Positions 57,528 through 64,000 of a stretch of DNA of 64,000 nt are shown piece after piece. The DNA lies in the NCBI RefSeq assembly GCF_003086695.1, contig NZ_CP025999.1, positions 3,360,334-3,424,333 on the forward strand, given 5' to 3'. Made by a program: the position numbers and the translations under genes. This DNA comes from Stenotrophomonas sp. SAU14A_NAIMI4_8. Lineage in GTDB: Bacteria > Pseudomonadota > Gammaproteobacteria > Xanthomonadales > Xanthomonadaceae. The stretch's first letter is position 1; each line of letters opens with the position of its first letter. The notes under the pieces were generated by a model. It had not been told where the DNA came from and did not search any database. It was given only the letters and a program-made list of their open reading frames with translations.

Positions 57528-59246
57528 TCACTTCTTCAGGAAGTTGTCCACCAGCAGATGCTTCACGTCGTCAAAGCGGCCATTCAACACCGCCTTGGCC
57601 GCATACAGCGCCGTGCCGGCCACCTGCTTGGCTTCGATCTGCGGCGGCATCACCAGCTCGGCGCGGCTGGTATGCACGTCCAGCAGCGCCGGGCCGCGCT
57701 GGGACAGGAAGTCCAGCACCGCCTCTTCCAGATCCTCGCTGCGGGTCACGGTGCGGCCGTGGAAACCGATCACCTCGGCCAGTCGGCCGAAATCGGGGTT
57801 CTTCAGATCGGTGTAGTTGTCCAGCAGGCCTTCCACCTTCTGCTCCAGCTCCACGAAGTTCAGCGAGCCGTTGTTGAACACCACCACCTTGATCGGCAGG
57901 TTCTCCTGCACCGCGGTCAACAGATCGCCCAGCAGCATGGCCAGGCCACCATCGCCGGACAGCGAGATCACCTGCCGGCCGGGGAAGGCCTTCTGCAGGC
58001 CCAGCGCCTGCGGCATGGCATTGGCCATCGTGCCGTGCAGCAGGCTGGTCAGCGTGCGGCGGCGGCCGTTCACACGGATATGGCGCAGGATCCACACCAT
58101 CGGTGAACCGCCATCGGCAGTGAAAAGCGCATCATCGGCCGCATGCCGGGACAGCAGCGCGGTCAGGTGCTGCGGGTGGATCAGTTCACCCTTGCCCGGC
58201 TGTTCTTCCTGTTCGCGCGTGTGCAGAGCCTTGTCACGGCGGGCAATGCATTCGTCCAGGAAGCTGCTGTCTTCGCGCGGCGGCAACAGCGGCAGCAGCG
58301 CGTCCAGCGTCGGCGCGATATCGCCCACCACGCCCAGATCCACCGGATGACGGCGGCCCAGGTGGCTGCCATCACGGTCCACCTGGATGATCGTGGCCTT
58401 GTCCGGGTAGAACTGGCCCCAGGCGAAATCAGCGCCGAGCAGCAGCAGCGTGTCGCAGGCCATCAGCGTGTGGAAGCCCGATTCAATGCCGAAGATGCCG
58501 GTCATGCCCATGTTGTAGGGGTTGTCCGGTTCGACGAAATCCTTCGCGCGCGAGGTGTGCGCCACCGGTGCCTGCAGCCGGCGCGCCAGTTCGATCAGCT
58601 GCGCATGCGCGCCCTGGCAACCGGCACCGGCGTAGATGCCGATGCGCTTGCCCTGCCCCAGCAGCTCGGCGATGCGCTGCAGCTCGGCGTCGGCCGGGCG
58701 CAGCACCGGCTGGGTGTAATGCACCGAGAACGGCACATCGTGCTTCACCTCGGCCTCGCTGATATCGGCCGGCAGGATCACCACCGCCACGCCGCGGCGG
58801 CTGATCGCCGCCTGGCACGCCAGCGCCACCACGCGGCGTGCCTGCTCGGGGCTGTGCACCTGCTCGCAGAACACCGTGCAGCTGGCATAGACCGATTTGA
58901 AATCCACTTCCTGCGGAAATTCCATGCCCAGTTCGCTGGTCACGATCTGGCTGGCGATCAGCACCAGCGGCGCGCGGTTGCGGTTGCTTTCGAAGATGCC
59001 GTTGATGAAATGCAGGCCCCCGGGGCCGCAGGAGCCGGCGCAGGCGGTCAGCTGACCGCTCACCAGCGAATCGGCACCGGCGGCGAACGCGGCCACTTCC
59101 TCGTGGCGCACGTGTACCCAGTCGATTTCGCTGCGGTGCATGGCATCGGTCACGTGGTTCAGCGTGTCGCCCACGATCCCGTAACAGCGGCGCACGCCCG
59201 CCTGCTGCAGGGTTTCAACAACGATCTCGGCAACGCGCTTGCTCAT
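57528..59246 (-). CDS. poxB: Pyruvate dehydrogenase (quinone) PoxB
   Basis: PoxB is a ThDP- and FAD-dependent peripheral enzyme that oxidises pyruvate to acetate and CO2, feeding the quinone pool. The 572-residue protein has the Glu-containing N-domain (HVRHEEVAAFAAGADSLVSG), AGSCGPGGLHFINGI, an FAD domain (ADFAWGQFYPDKATIIQVDR), and the ThDP site SLSGDGGLAMLLGDL with NNGSLNFVELEQ. The C-terminal lipid-binding tail is short. It is of standard length. Confidence 0.92.
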   Translation of the reverse strand: MSKRVAEIVVETLQQAGVRRCYGIVGDTLNHVTDAMHRSEIDWVHVRHEEVAAFAAGADSLVSGQLTACAGSCGPGGLHFINGIFESNRNRAPLVLIASQIVTSELGMEFPQEVDFKSVYASCTVFCEQVHSPEQARRVVALACQAAISRRGVAVVILPADISEAEVKHDVPFSVHYTQPVLRPADAELQRIAELLGQGKRIGIYAGAGCQGAHAQLIELARRLQAPVAHTSRAKDFVEPDNPYNMGMTGIFGIESGFHTLMACDTLLLLGADFAWGQFYPDKATIIQVDRDGSHLGRRHPVDLGVVGDIAPTLDALLPLLPPREDSSFLDECIARRDKALHTREQEEQPGKGELIHPQHLTALLSRHAADDALFTADGGSPMVWILRHIRVNGRRRTLTSLLHGTMANAMPQALGLQKAFPGRQVISLSGDGGLAMLLGDLLTAVQENLPIKVVVFNNGSLNFVELEQKVEGLLDNYTDLKNPDFGRLAEVIGFHGRTVTRSEDLEEAVLDFLSQRGPALLDVHTSRAELVMPPQIEAKQVAGTALYAAKAVLNGRFDDVKHLLVDNFLKK

Positions 59247-59356
59247 GGGAAAAGCCTTGCTTGGGGGAGGACCCCGAGGCTAGACCCCGCACGGTGACGC
59301 TTCCGTGGGCATCGGCGCGTTGCGCCCCATACATCGGTATAGGGCGCACGCGGTGT

Positions 59357-60217
59357 TCAGTTCACGTTGATCCAGCCCACGACGGCGCCGCGCTTTGCAT
59401 TCTGATAGCGCACCTGCACCCAGCCATCGGCGGCATCGCGCAGTTCCACCCGATCGCCCTGCACCAGGTAGCGCTGGGTGCTGGTTGCGCCTGGCCGTTC
59501 GAACAGGAACAGGCGCGCCGGCCGCACCGTGGCCTGGATGCCTGGCACAGGCGAGGGACCGGTGGGCGCGACCAAGCCATCGCCGATCGCGCTGTCGAGG
59601 ACGCGGCCCTGCGCGTCAAAGGTGCGCCACACCGCCAGCGGCCCTTGTTCGCCGGTGTGATCGACCTCCAGCGCGGCATCGAAGGCATCGCCCAGCTGCA
59701 GCACGTCCTCGGCGCGGTACAGATAGAGCTTCGAACCCGCGAACCGATACAGATCTGTGTACCACATCGGGCCGCTGCGGCAGCTGCTGCTCAGCGTGCG
59801 CGTGGCAGCGTCGACGGTCAGGCCCATCAGGTTGCCGCAGCTGTCACGGCCGTGGGTGTCCGCCTCCAGCGCGTGGAATCCGCCGCTGGCCGGATCGAAG
59901 CGGTAGACCGCCACCGCTTCATTGACCATGCCCACCGACGCCCGTGCGACCAGTTCGGGGCGTCCATCGAAATCGATGTCTTCGGCTGACAGCCGCGAAT
60001 TGCCATCGGCATCTGCAGCGCCCGCCAGTTCCAGGCGCTTGCCCGACGGCGAAACGCGCACGTCGATGCTGCCGCCCTCCATCACCTCCGCCTGCACCTG
60101 TACACCCGGTGCCGGCGCGAAGCGCAGCGGGCCGCCGTCCTGTCCGGCCGCCTGCGCGGCCGGCACCAGCAGGCCTGCCAGCAGCAGGCCCCACACCGCA
60201 TCCCTGTGTTTCATCAT
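59357..60217 (-). CDS. Exported XAC2610-like protein
   Basis: The 286-residue protein has a signal peptide (VWGLLLAGLLVPAAQAAG). It carries an FG-GAP/EF-hand-like pattern, DADGNSRLSAEDIDFDGRPE, then VAVYRFDPASGGFHALEADT. After a Cys pair (DSCGNLMG, SSSCRSG) the end has an SH3-like stretch, YLVQGDRVELRDAADGWVQV. The layout is reminiscent of XAC2610-type proteins, one of which protects X. citri against the X-T4SS lysozyme effector XAC2609. No effector gene is adjacent here, so the assignment is tentative. Two ATG (60217 and 60214) are equally possible starts. Confidence 0.55.
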   Translation of the reverse strand: MMKHRDAVWGLLLAGLLVPAAQAAGQDGGPLRFAPAPGVQVQAEVMEGGSIDVRVSPSGKRLELAGAADADGNSRLSAEDIDFDGRPELVARASVGMVNEAVAVYRFDPASGGFHALEADTHGRDSCGNLMGLTVDAATRTLSSSCRSGPMWYTDLYRFAGSKLYLYRAEDVLQLGDAFDAALEVDHTGEQGPLAVWRTFDAQGRVLDSAIGDGLVAPTGPSPVPGIQATVRPARLFLFERPGATSTQRYLVQGDRVELRDAADGWVQVRYQNAKRGAVVGWINVN

Positions 60218-60250
60218 TGCCGCCCGTGGCGCCGCTTTGGCGCCTTCAGG

Positions 60251-60727
60251 TCAGAACGATACGTCAACTGCCTGCCGCGACCACAGTACCGACTGGTGCT
60301 GGGTCTGCTGCTTCCACGCCAGGCGGATCGCCTCGATGTCGGAACGGCGCTGCGGGCTGTCTTCGTGCAGCACCACCAGCACCTTGGTGCGCAGGCGGTT
60401 GGGCGCCGCATCGCCACGGAACAGCCACTGCCCGTAGGCATCGAACACGGTCAGGCCATCGGGGAAGCGCGGGGTCACTTCCTTGTCCAGGAATGCGCGC
60501 CACTGCGCCTCGCTGATGGTATCGGCCTGCGGGCGGTTGCCGCTGCCCTGCTCTTCACCCACGCCGAAGTACAGCTCGCTGCGCACCCAGCCGTGGCCGC
60601 TGGCCGGGCGGGCCGCATCGCCTTCCAGCGCGGCGGTGGTGGTGTAGGCGCTGGGCGCCTGCGAAGACAGGCTGGCGCAGCCGCTGGTGGCCAGCAGTAC
60701 GGCGAAGATCAGGCCAAGGCGTTTCAT
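60251..60727 (-). CDS. DUF3574 lipoprotein
   Basis: The 158-residue product has the lipobox LLATSGCASL. The DUF3574 domain follows: SELYFGVGEEQGSGNRPQAD, ISEAQWRAFLDKEVTPRFPD, GLTVFDAYGQWLF and KVLVVLHEDSPQRRSDIEAI. Function unknown. It ends 33 nt before the gene at 59357, on the same strand, and is divergent from the TonB receptor. Confidence 0.85.
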   Translation of the reverse strand: MKRLGLIFAVLLATSGCASLSSQAPSAYTTTAALEGDAARPASGHGWVRSELYFGVGEEQGSGNRPQADTISEAQWRAFLDKEVTPRFPDGLTVFDAYGQWLFRGDAAPNRLRTKVLVVLHEDSPQRRSDIEAIRLAWKQQTQHQSVLWSRQAVDVSF

Positions 60728-60794
60728 CGGGAACAACACTCCGGGGAAGGGGAACAAACGCGGTGAAAGGGCACGGAGGGTACACCCGCGCCGT

Positions 60795-60810
60795 GGTTGC
60801 AACTGCAACC
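60795..60810. promoter_or_regulatory. Operator-like palindrome shared with the receptor at 34842
   Basis: GGTTGCA-AC-TGCAACC is a perfect dyad in the divergent region between the DUF3574 gene and the receptor, 156 nt before the receptor start. The same 7-2-7 layout and core occurs at 34689-34704. A second dyad, CATGCC-ctgca-GGCATG, follows at 60819-60835. Confidence 0.55.
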
Positions 60811-60966
60811 AATCACTCATGCCCTGCAGGCATGAACTGATGCAAAGACAACCGGGGCTTGCATCACACCAGCTGCTCACGCGAAGATAATATATCGCTT
60901 CATCCGGATGGATGTAAGTGAAACCATCATCTCCCCCTTCCCCACGTTGTCGCTGCTGGAGTCTGC

Positions 60967-63399
60967 ATGTCCCCCCGCCTGTCCGCGTCGCCGCTTGGCC
61001 TCGCCATCGCGCTTGCGCTGTCCCCCGCCCTTGCCCTGGCCCAGGATGCCGCCACCAACCTGGACACGGTGATCGTGACCGGCACCCGTGCCGCCGACCG
61101 CACCGTGCTCGAATCCACCGCGCCGGTGGACGTGCTGACCGCCGAGGAAATCCGCAAGGCCGGCGTGGTGAACGGCGAACTGGGCAGCGCACTGCAGGCC
61201 CTGCTGCCTTCGTTCAATTTCCCGCGCCAGTCCAATTCCGGTGGCGCCGACCACGTGCGCGCCGCACAGCTGCGCGGCCTGTCGCCGGACCAGGTGCTGG
61301 TGCTGGTGAACGGCAAGCGCCGCCACCACACCGCGCTGGTGAACACCGACAGCAAGATCGGCAAGGGCACCACCCCGGTCGATTTCAACTCGATTCCGGT
61401 CAGCGCCATCAAGCGCATCGAAGTGCTGCGCGATGGCGCCGGTGCGCTGTACGGCTCCGATGCGGTGGCCGGCGTGATCAACGTGATCCTGGACAACGGC
61501 GGCGACGGTGGCGAGATCGAAGCCAGCTACGGCGCCAACCACACCGACCTGAAGCCGATCGGCCGCACCCTCACCGATGGCCAGACCGGCAACATCAGCG
61601 CCAAGGTCGGCACCTCGCTGGGTGAAGACGGCGGCTTCCTGCGCGTGGGCCTGGAATTCAAGAAGCGCAACGGCACCAACCGCGCCGGCTACGACCTGAT
61701 TCCGCCGTGGGACCAGACCGAGGCCAACCTGGCACTGCAGGGCAAGCGCAATTACGTGCTCGGCGACGGTGCCAGCAAGGACATCAACCTGTGGCTGAAC
61801 ACTGAAATCCCGGTGGGCAAGACCGCCACGTTCTATGCGTTCGGCACCTTCAACCAGCGCGACACCGAAGGCGCCAACTACTTCCGCTACCCCGACAGCG
61901 ATGCCAACTGGAAGGAGGTGTACCCGAACGGTTACCGCCCCATTTCCGAAGGCGAGAACCGCGACGTGCAGGCCGTGGCCGGCGTGCGCGGGCAGTGGGG
62001 CGAGTGGAGCTATGACGGCAGCGTGGATTACGGCCAGAACGACTTCACCTACCGCCTGCGCGATTCGATCAACGCTTCGCTGGGCCCGACCAGCCCGACC
62101 CGCTTCAAGACCGCCGATTACCAGTACGCGCAGACCGTGGGCAACCTGGATCTGAGCCGCGTGTTCAGCCAGAGCGACAGCATCACCCATACCTTGGGCC
62201 TGGGTGCGGAAGTGCGCCACGAGCGCTATGAAACCCGCCCCGGTGATCCGTCCAGCTACGCCGCTGGCCCGTACACCGACCGCCCGACCGGTTCGCAGGC
62301 CGGCGGCGGCCTGACCCCGCAGGATGCGGCCTCGCTGGCCCGCGATGTGGCCAGCGCCTATGCCAGCCTGTCCAGCCAGTTCGGCGATCACTTCTCCACC
62401 GACCTGGCCGCACGCTACGAGCACAACGATGATTTCGGCGGCGAACTGACCGGCAAACTAGGCCTGCGCTACGAATTCACCCCGGCCTTCGCCCTGCGTG
62501 GCGCCATCTCCAACAACTTCCGTGCACCGTCGCTGGCACAGATCGGCTATGAATCCACGTCCACCGGCTACAACGCCGCCGGCCAGCTGGTGCAGGGCCG
62601 CCTGCTGTCGGTGAACAATCCCATCGCCCGCGGCCTGGGCGCGCAGGACCTGAAGCCGGAAAAGTCGCTGAACACCTCGCTGGGCTTCACCAGCCGCATC
62701 GGCGAGCATTTCGACCTGTCGCTGGACTTCTTCCAGATTGATATCGACGACCGCATCGCGCTGTCGGAGAGCATCACCGGCGATGCGCTGACCGATTACG
62801 TGGCCGCCAACTACGGCGTCACCGGTCTTGAAAGCGCCAGCTTCTTCGTCAACGCCGCCGATACCCGCACCCGTGGTGCCGAGCTGGTGACCAACTGGCG
62901 CCAGGCGCTGGGCGATGGCCAGCTGCTGCTGACCGGCACCTACGCCTACACCAAGACCACGCTGAAGAACGTGCTGGCCACCCCGGCCCAGCTGCAGGCG
63001 CTGGATGCGGACTACGTGCTGTTCGGCATCGAAGAAACCAACACCCTGACCGATGCCACCCCGCGCAGCCGCGCCGGCTTCTCGGCCGCCTGGAGCAACG
63101 ACCACTGGTCGCTGAGCAGCCGGGTGAACCGCTACGGCAGCGCCACCCGCGTATTCAACTTCGGCGACGGCTACATTCCGCGCCAGACCTACCAGGCCGA
63201 ATGGCAGCTGGATGCGGAAGTGGAATACCGCTTCAACACGCAGTGGAGCGTGGCCATTGGCGGGCAGAACCTGACCGACAACTATCCGGACAAATCCAAC
63301 GACGATATCTACTACTACGGCAACCTGCCGTACGACGTGCTGTCGCCGATCGGCAGCAACGGCGCGTACTACTACGGTCGCGTGCGTTACACGTTCTGA
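60967..63399 (+). CDS. TonB-dependent receptor, paralogue of 34842
   Basis: The 810-residue outer-membrane receptor has a signal peptide (LGLAIALALSPALALAQ) and a plug with NLDTVIVTGTRAADRTVLES, LRGLSPDQVLVLVNGKRRHH and IEVLRDGAGALYGSDAVAGV. The barrel ends YYGRVRYTF. It is collinear with the receptor at 34842 over its whole length. It has no STN domain and no sigma/anti-sigma genes nearby. Substrate unknown. Shared palindrome upstream suggests one regulator for both. Confidence 0.92.
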   Translation: MSPRLSASPLGLAIALALSPALALAQDAATNLDTVIVTGTRAADRTVLESTAPVDVLTAEEIRKAGVVNGELGSALQALLPSFNFPRQSNSGGADHVRAAQLRGLSPDQVLVLVNGKRRHHTALVNTDSKIGKGTTPVDFNSIPVSAIKRIEVLRDGAGALYGSDAVAGVINVILDNGGDGGEIEASYGANHTDLKPIGRTLTDGQTGNISAKVGTSLGEDGGFLRVGLEFKKRNGTNRAGYDLIPPWDQTEANLALQGKRNYVLGDGASKDINLWLNTEIPVGKTATFYAFGTFNQRDTEGANYFRYPDSDANWKEVYPNGYRPISEGENRDVQAVAGVRGQWGEWSYDGSVDYGQNDFTYRLRDSINASLGPTSPTRFKTADYQYAQTVGNLDLSRVFSQSDSITHTLGLGAEVRHERYETRPGDPSSYAAGPYTDRPTGSQAGGGLTPQDAASLARDVASAYASLSSQFGDHFSTDLAARYEHNDDFGGELTGKLGLRYEFTPAFALRGAISNNFRAPSLAQIGYESTSTGYNAAGQLVQGRLLSVNNPIARGLGAQDLKPEKSLNTSLGFTSRIGEHFDLSLDFFQIDIDDRIALSESITGDALTDYVAANYGVTGLESASFFVNAADTRTRGAELVTNWRQALGDGQLLLTGTYAYTKTTLKNVLATPAQLQALDADYVLFGIEETNTLTDATPRSRAGFSAAWSNDHWSLSSRVNRYGSATRVFNFGDGYIPRQTYQAEWQLDAEVEYRFNTQWSVAIGGQNLTDNYPDKSNDDIYYYGNLPYDVLSPIGSNGAYYYGRVRYTF

Positions 63400-63409
63400 T
63401 GCCGCGCAG

Positions 63410-63436
63410 GGCGGCCCATCGAAGTGATGGGCCGCC
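63410..63436. terminator. Hairpin behind the TonB receptor
   Basis: GGCGGCCCATC-gaagt-GATGGGCCGCC, 11 bp, begins 11 nt after the stop codon. There is no U-tract. Confidence 0.5.
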
Positions 63437-63449
63437 TCGGTGGAATCGG

Positions 63450-63503
63450 CCGGTTTGAATCGACTGGGAAAAACGACCGGCTCAAATCGACCGGGAAAAA
63501 CGA
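63450..63503. repeat. Two tandem 27-bp repeats
   Basis: 63450-63476 and 63477-63503 share CCGG...AATCGAC(T/C)GGGAAAAACGA with five differences. They lie just before the interrupted GTAG palindrome. Confidence 0.7.
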
Positions 63504-63506
63504 TCA

Positions 63507-63524
63507 GGTAGAGTCGACTGTTAG
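63507..63524. repeat. GTAG palindrome cut by the insertion sequence
   Basis: GGTAGAGTCGACTGTTAG is the left half of a GTAG hairpin; the expected right arm (TAGTCGACTC) is replaced by the left end of the IS481-type element. Confidence 0.6.
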
Positions 63525-64000
63525 TTGTGATCTCTCTGTACGTTGTTCATCCGGGACATCTCTGGAAAATGGTGGTTACCACACCTCTCCAGATCCCAAA
63601 GAGCCCGGATGAACAACCATAAAAATGCCCGTTTAACGCCGTTTAGTCGAGAACTTCTTGTCCGTCGCATCCTCCACGAGGGCCTGCGGCCGGAGGAGGC
63701 AGCACAAGCGTGTGGCGTAAGTGTGCGTACGGCCTACAAGTGGCTGGCCCGATTCCGGGAGTTCGGGGCGTCGGGGCTGGAAAACCGCAGCTCTCGCCCG
63801 CACCAGACGCCGCATGCCACGCCTGCGTCGGTCGTCGAGCAGATCAAGGAGCGCCGCCGTAAACGGCACACCTACCTGACCATTTCCAAGGCCTTGGGGA
63901 TCGGCCACAGCACCATTTCCCGGTTGATGCGTGTTCACGGCCTCAACCGGCTGTGCCGGCTGGATCCGCCCAAAGCGGTCATCCGATACGAATACGATCA
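63525..64000 (+). mobile_element. IS481-family insertion sequence, left part
   Basis: The left end is placed near 63525 (TTGTGATCTCTCTGTACG), directly after TTAG, a plausible 4-bp target duplication. The right end lies beyond the window. A long stem, GTTGTTCATCCGGG (63542-63555) with CCCGGATGAACAAC (63604-63617), covers the transposase start codon. Confidence 0.75.
63609..64000 (+). CDS. IS481-family transposase, N-terminal part
   Basis: The frame runs from ATG 63609 to the window edge (130 codons) without a stop. It begins MNNHKNARLTPFSRELLVRR. A helix-turn-helix follows (LRPEEAAQACGVSVRTAYKW) and then NRSSRPHQTPHATPASVVEQ. A second HTH lies at ISKALGIGHSTISRLMRVHG, followed by LNRLCRLDPP. 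This is the typical N-terminus of IS481 transposases; the DDE domain lies outside. Translation is probably limited by the hairpin over the start codon. Confidence 0.88.
   Translation, partial: MNNHKNARLTPFSRELLVRRILHEGLRPEEAAQACGVSVRTAYKWLARFREFGASGLENRSSRPHQTPHATPASVVEQIKERRRKRHTYLTISKALGIGHSTISRLMRVHGLNRLCRLDPPKAVIRYEYD

Overview
The window is GC-rich and closely resembles a Stenotrophomonas (Xanthomonadaceae) chromosome. The main evidence is gene content and repeats: a Tat-exported L2-type class A beta-lactamase divergent from ampR, the block yebC-ruvC-ruvA-kup-ruvB-ybgC-tolQRAB-pal-cpoB-queE-queC on one strand, TonB-dependent receptors, and many short palindromes ending in GTAG like the SMAG repeats of S. 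maltophilia. A fused glucosylglycerol-phosphate synthase/phosphatase next to a YcaD-type transporter recalls plant-associated, salt-tolerant Stenotrophomonas such as S. rhizophila. No species is claimed.

Layout. 1-2400 is accessory: a perfect CRP/Clp-type site, a strongly folded element ahead of a small gene, a surface-adhesin-like protein and small proteins of unknown role. 2464-7271 looks like a small genomic island. It lies between a tRNA-Lys gene (7196-7271) and a second, 39-nt tRNA 3' fragment that carries its own terminator (2464-2540). It holds two membrane-anchored proteins, a solitary RelA/SpoT-domain protein, a LysR remnant, an AT-rich patch and a decayed phage-type DNA methyltransferase. 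7432-23478 is core: queuosine precursor enzymes, the Tol-Pal envelope machine, RuvABC, the Kup potassium pump, YebC and AspRS. 23638-26517 has envelope proteins and an antiporter.

26652-30208 is a likely glucosylglycerol operon (transport and synthesis, overlapping by 4 nt). 30272-32229 is beta-lactamase/ampR, followed by a sevenfold tandem array of a GTAG palindrome. 32640-40598 has an ABC-F ATPase, a TonB receptor, a Kef/YbaL antiporter and MetY. 41502-43993 is a three-gene set (lipoprotein, class 3 lipase, coiled-coil membrane protein) that looks like an antibacterial effector-immunity unit. 44015-52295 has ClpB with a heat-shock-type promoter and, divergently, a Fur-box-headed cluster of ECF sigma factor, FecR, STN-type TonB receptor and di-heme peroxidase. 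52307-60727 holds a double-DTG aspartic protease, DUF3014 and DUF3574 proteins, an NCS2 permease and PoxB. 60967-63399 is a TonB receptor paralogous to the one at 34842; both have the same palindrome upstream. The window ends in an IS481-family element that has split a GTAG palindrome.

Repeats stand out. There are eleven GGGGTC...GACCCC palindromes with variable but self-complementary stems, many GTAG hairpins, and two elements at 57007-57452 that share a 62-bp core but carry unrelated, self-complementary arms. These last two are the strongest candidates here for an undescribed element family.
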